From Xestospongia muta (Eukaryota > Porifera > Demospongiae > Haplosclerida > Petrosiidae): a DNA stretch of 64,000 bases. The notes under the pieces were generated by a model. It had not been told where the DNA came from, ran no database searches, and saw only the letters and a list, made by a program, of their open reading frames with translations. Below, one piece after another: positions 62,201-64,000 of the stretch (positions are counted from its first letter, which is position 1; every line of letters starts with the position of its first letter). The stretch is from the NCBI GenBank assembly GCA_963693285.1, contig OY848918.1, positions 558,001 to 622,000 of the forward strand, in the 5' to 3' direction. The position numbers and the translations under genes are program-made.

Positions 62201-63848
62201 TATAAACACTTTATACTCCCACATAAATATTACACATCCCGCACACATTTTGTAAATAATAATGTTATTGCTGATTTCCTGTGTGCTATTATGATACTAC
62301 CTTGTTTTTTTGGATTGATACTAAACCATCACAAAATCATAAAGATTTTAAGCACTTGTCTATGATTCTTTTTTAAAATAACATAAATGAACCAATAGCT
62401 AACAGGAAATGCCACATTTTAATAGATAATCAACAGAATTTGGGTCTATATTTCACAGTTTAATAAGCAGTAATATTGTCTGTATTCCAGACTAAACAAT
62501 TTAACATTAAATAATCACACAAAAACCAGGAGATATTTTAAATTCAAATGCTTTGCCCTGGTATAAAATGACTACATAAAATAAGTAATATTGATTTTAA
62601 TTATCATGATAACCAAACTTATACCAGTACAAAGCTATGGACCCTATACTTTATAATATAGCCACACCCACAAAACATTCTTTGCAGTTGCTGGTTCTGA
62701 GAAGCATTCATGAGCGTACATAGATACATAATTTTCTGCGTGACAATGATTATAACTTGTAATTAATCACTTGTCAGTTATTATATTATATAGAACTACT
62801 TACATTGATAAACACTTGAAACAAAACATTATCTCCATCTACTGTTGGTATAACTGATATTGGAATAGTTTGAGGAACTGAAATAGAAAGATAATCAAAG
62901 TTGGTAAAAGGAAATCACTGCATACACTCATTCCATATAAGGTCATGTTATGTACCTCACTAGTAGACATATTGTCACGTGCTATTTACTACATGTGTAA
63001 AGCAGTTACAATAAATGTTAGGTAGTAGGTAATTAACTTGTGCTATCAACAGTTTAGTACAATACTATGGTAGAAATACATTATCCTAAATTGAACACTA
63101 CTATAAGTATTAATGTATACTAACCTCGAACAATATAGAATGTGACATTATTACTTTCTCCTATACCAGCTCCATTAACACCAGAGACATATACTGTAGT
63201 TATATCACAGTAGTCACCAATCAGGATATACTCAGTAGTATTAACTGTATCTAGAAGTGTTCCTTGATCATCATTGATGTTATATCCAGTGATAGGTACA
63301 TTATCCAATGTATATGGTGCAGACCACTTCAATAACACACTAGATCCATTGAGAATTGTAGCAGTTAGATCTTTAACAGGAGCTAGTAAACCTACATCAA
63401 TATATCATAATAATATGACATCTATAACATTAGCTCACCTTGTATTCTTAATACAGCAATATCACTGTATACTGTCTGTGAGCCAATAGCTCTACAAGAT
63501 ATATTAGTATTGTTGTTGTATTCAAATGCTTTAGCTAATAACACTCCTCTCCATTTACCATTACCAAGATCCTCTACACCTTGTTGAGTAAATCCTCTGT
63601 TAATAACATCTGCAGCTAATGCTAGGGTACTATCAACAAGAAAAGTAATGTCTAGAGTGTTAGCTTCACAAGTGAAATCAACCGTTGAGTTGAGAGTGGT
63701 ATTGACTGACTGAGGATGAACTGTAATATCTGTAAGTATAAGAAATTGTAATGATGATGAGACAAGTATTATAACACTTACCAGCTGTTTGGACAAGAGT
63801 TGGTATAATACTCATCATCACAGTCAGTATCAAGTGTAAGGAGAACAT
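59201..63848 (-). CDS. R8: Ig-FN3 transmembrane receptor with two ITIMs
   Basis: Fourteen exons (63848-63782, 63729-63439, 63382-63125, 62877-62804, 61663-61432, 61374-61087, 61043-60961, 60911-60689, 60638-60330, 60229-60014, 59968-59913, 59856-59779, 59730-59304, 59259-59201) total 2661 bp, 886 aa. Signal peptide MFSLHLILTVMMSIIPTLVQ; one Ig (FTC...ISC); FN3; a beta-sandwich-like unit on two exons; FN3; an FN3-like domain split in phase 0; a Cys-rich unit (CVECVFSPAPSAKSC); stalk and TM (GGGVIVITISFGFVLYY). The tail has VVYQDL (Y732) and VVYSDI (Y755), both consensus ITIMs 23 residues apart, then PSYDDVEP, Pro-rich repeats and a TTTYL end that fits a class I PDZ ligand. A possible 48-bp intron inside exon 10 and retention of the last 44-bp intron give alternative in-frame forms. 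Tail copies of this gene are scattered through 31-57 kb. Confidence 0.85.
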
Positions 63849-64000
63849 CTTTAGTGACTATAAATTGAGACTTTATAATATTGAGACATTATAATAATGG
63901 TACAAAAGAAGTCTACATCTCAAAGAACCAGACTACCTTAAGTCTGGACTTACTGACTACACCAACACGGCTTAATATCTATATATGTAGTTTATATTAT
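63849..64000. other. R8 upstream region, window edge
   Basis: Sequence related to the R5 upstream region (36622-36760), including actacctta-agtctggactt. Holds the probable R8 promoter; no exon of another gene is seen before the window ends. Confidence 0.5.

Noticed and set aside
63439..63490. ITIM-like QTVYSDI in the R8 Ig domain
   Set aside because: It lies in the extracellular Ig domain before the TM, so it cannot act as a cytoplasmic ITIM.

Overview
ORGANISM. The window is AT-rich animal DNA. Coding parts are split into exons of about 60-590 bp, mostly joined in phase 1, by many introns of only 42-50 bp. It holds immunoglobulin (Ig) and fibronectin type III (FN3) receptor genes embedded in microsatellites and transposon relics. 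This fits an early-branching metazoan, most likely a demosponge such as Amphimedon; that assignment is inference from gene style, not a match to a known sequence. No rRNA, tRNA, CRISPR or prokaryotic gene was seen.

LAYOUT. The window is one receptor gene cluster. I call the genes R1-R8. Bases 1-5.4 kb (minus) hold decayed receptor pieces, a 604-bp inverted-repeat transposon and a LINE reverse-transcriptase relic. R1 (6.0-7.3 kb, plus) encodes three Ig domains with a GPI-type C-terminus. A decayed gene lies at 7.4-8.3 kb. R2 (8.9-14.9 kb, plus, 801 aa) is 3 Ig + 3 FN3 + TM with two ITIMs. Bases 14.9-20.4 kb are intergenic, with a large 82-88 bp minisatellite and a YqaJ-type gene relic. R3 (20.7-26.5 kb, minus, 884 aa) is 4 Ig + 3 FN3 + TM + tyrosine-rich tail. 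R4 (27.5-31.6 kb, minus, 753 aa) is 3 Ig + 3 FN3 + TM. R5 (33.1-36.6 kb, minus, 509 aa) is Ig + FN3 + mucin-like stalk + TM + one ITIM. R6 (41.0-44.8 kb) and R7 (50.1-54.8 kb) are R4-like paralogues, R6 with a stop-containing exon and R7 broken. R8 (59.2-63.8 kb, minus, 886 aa) has one Ig, several FN3-like domains, a TM and a tail with two ITIMs. From 31.7 to 59 kb, whole and partial copies of tail, TM and signal-peptide exons repeat in tandem, with hAT, THAP/P-like, integrase-like and RT element relics between them.

HOW IT MAY WORK. Every complete gene model (R1-R5, R8) closes to an exact multiple of three after splicing. Three genes carry consensus ITIMs ([SIVL]xYxx[ILV]); R2 and R8 carry two each, 30 and 23 residues apart. 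R1 has only a GPI signal. R6 could make soluble or membrane forms. Together they look like a diversifying family of cell-surface recognition receptors with inhibitory, adaptor-type and signal-less members, organised like a self/non-self recognition complex. That role is inferred; none of the genes could be matched to a named gene.
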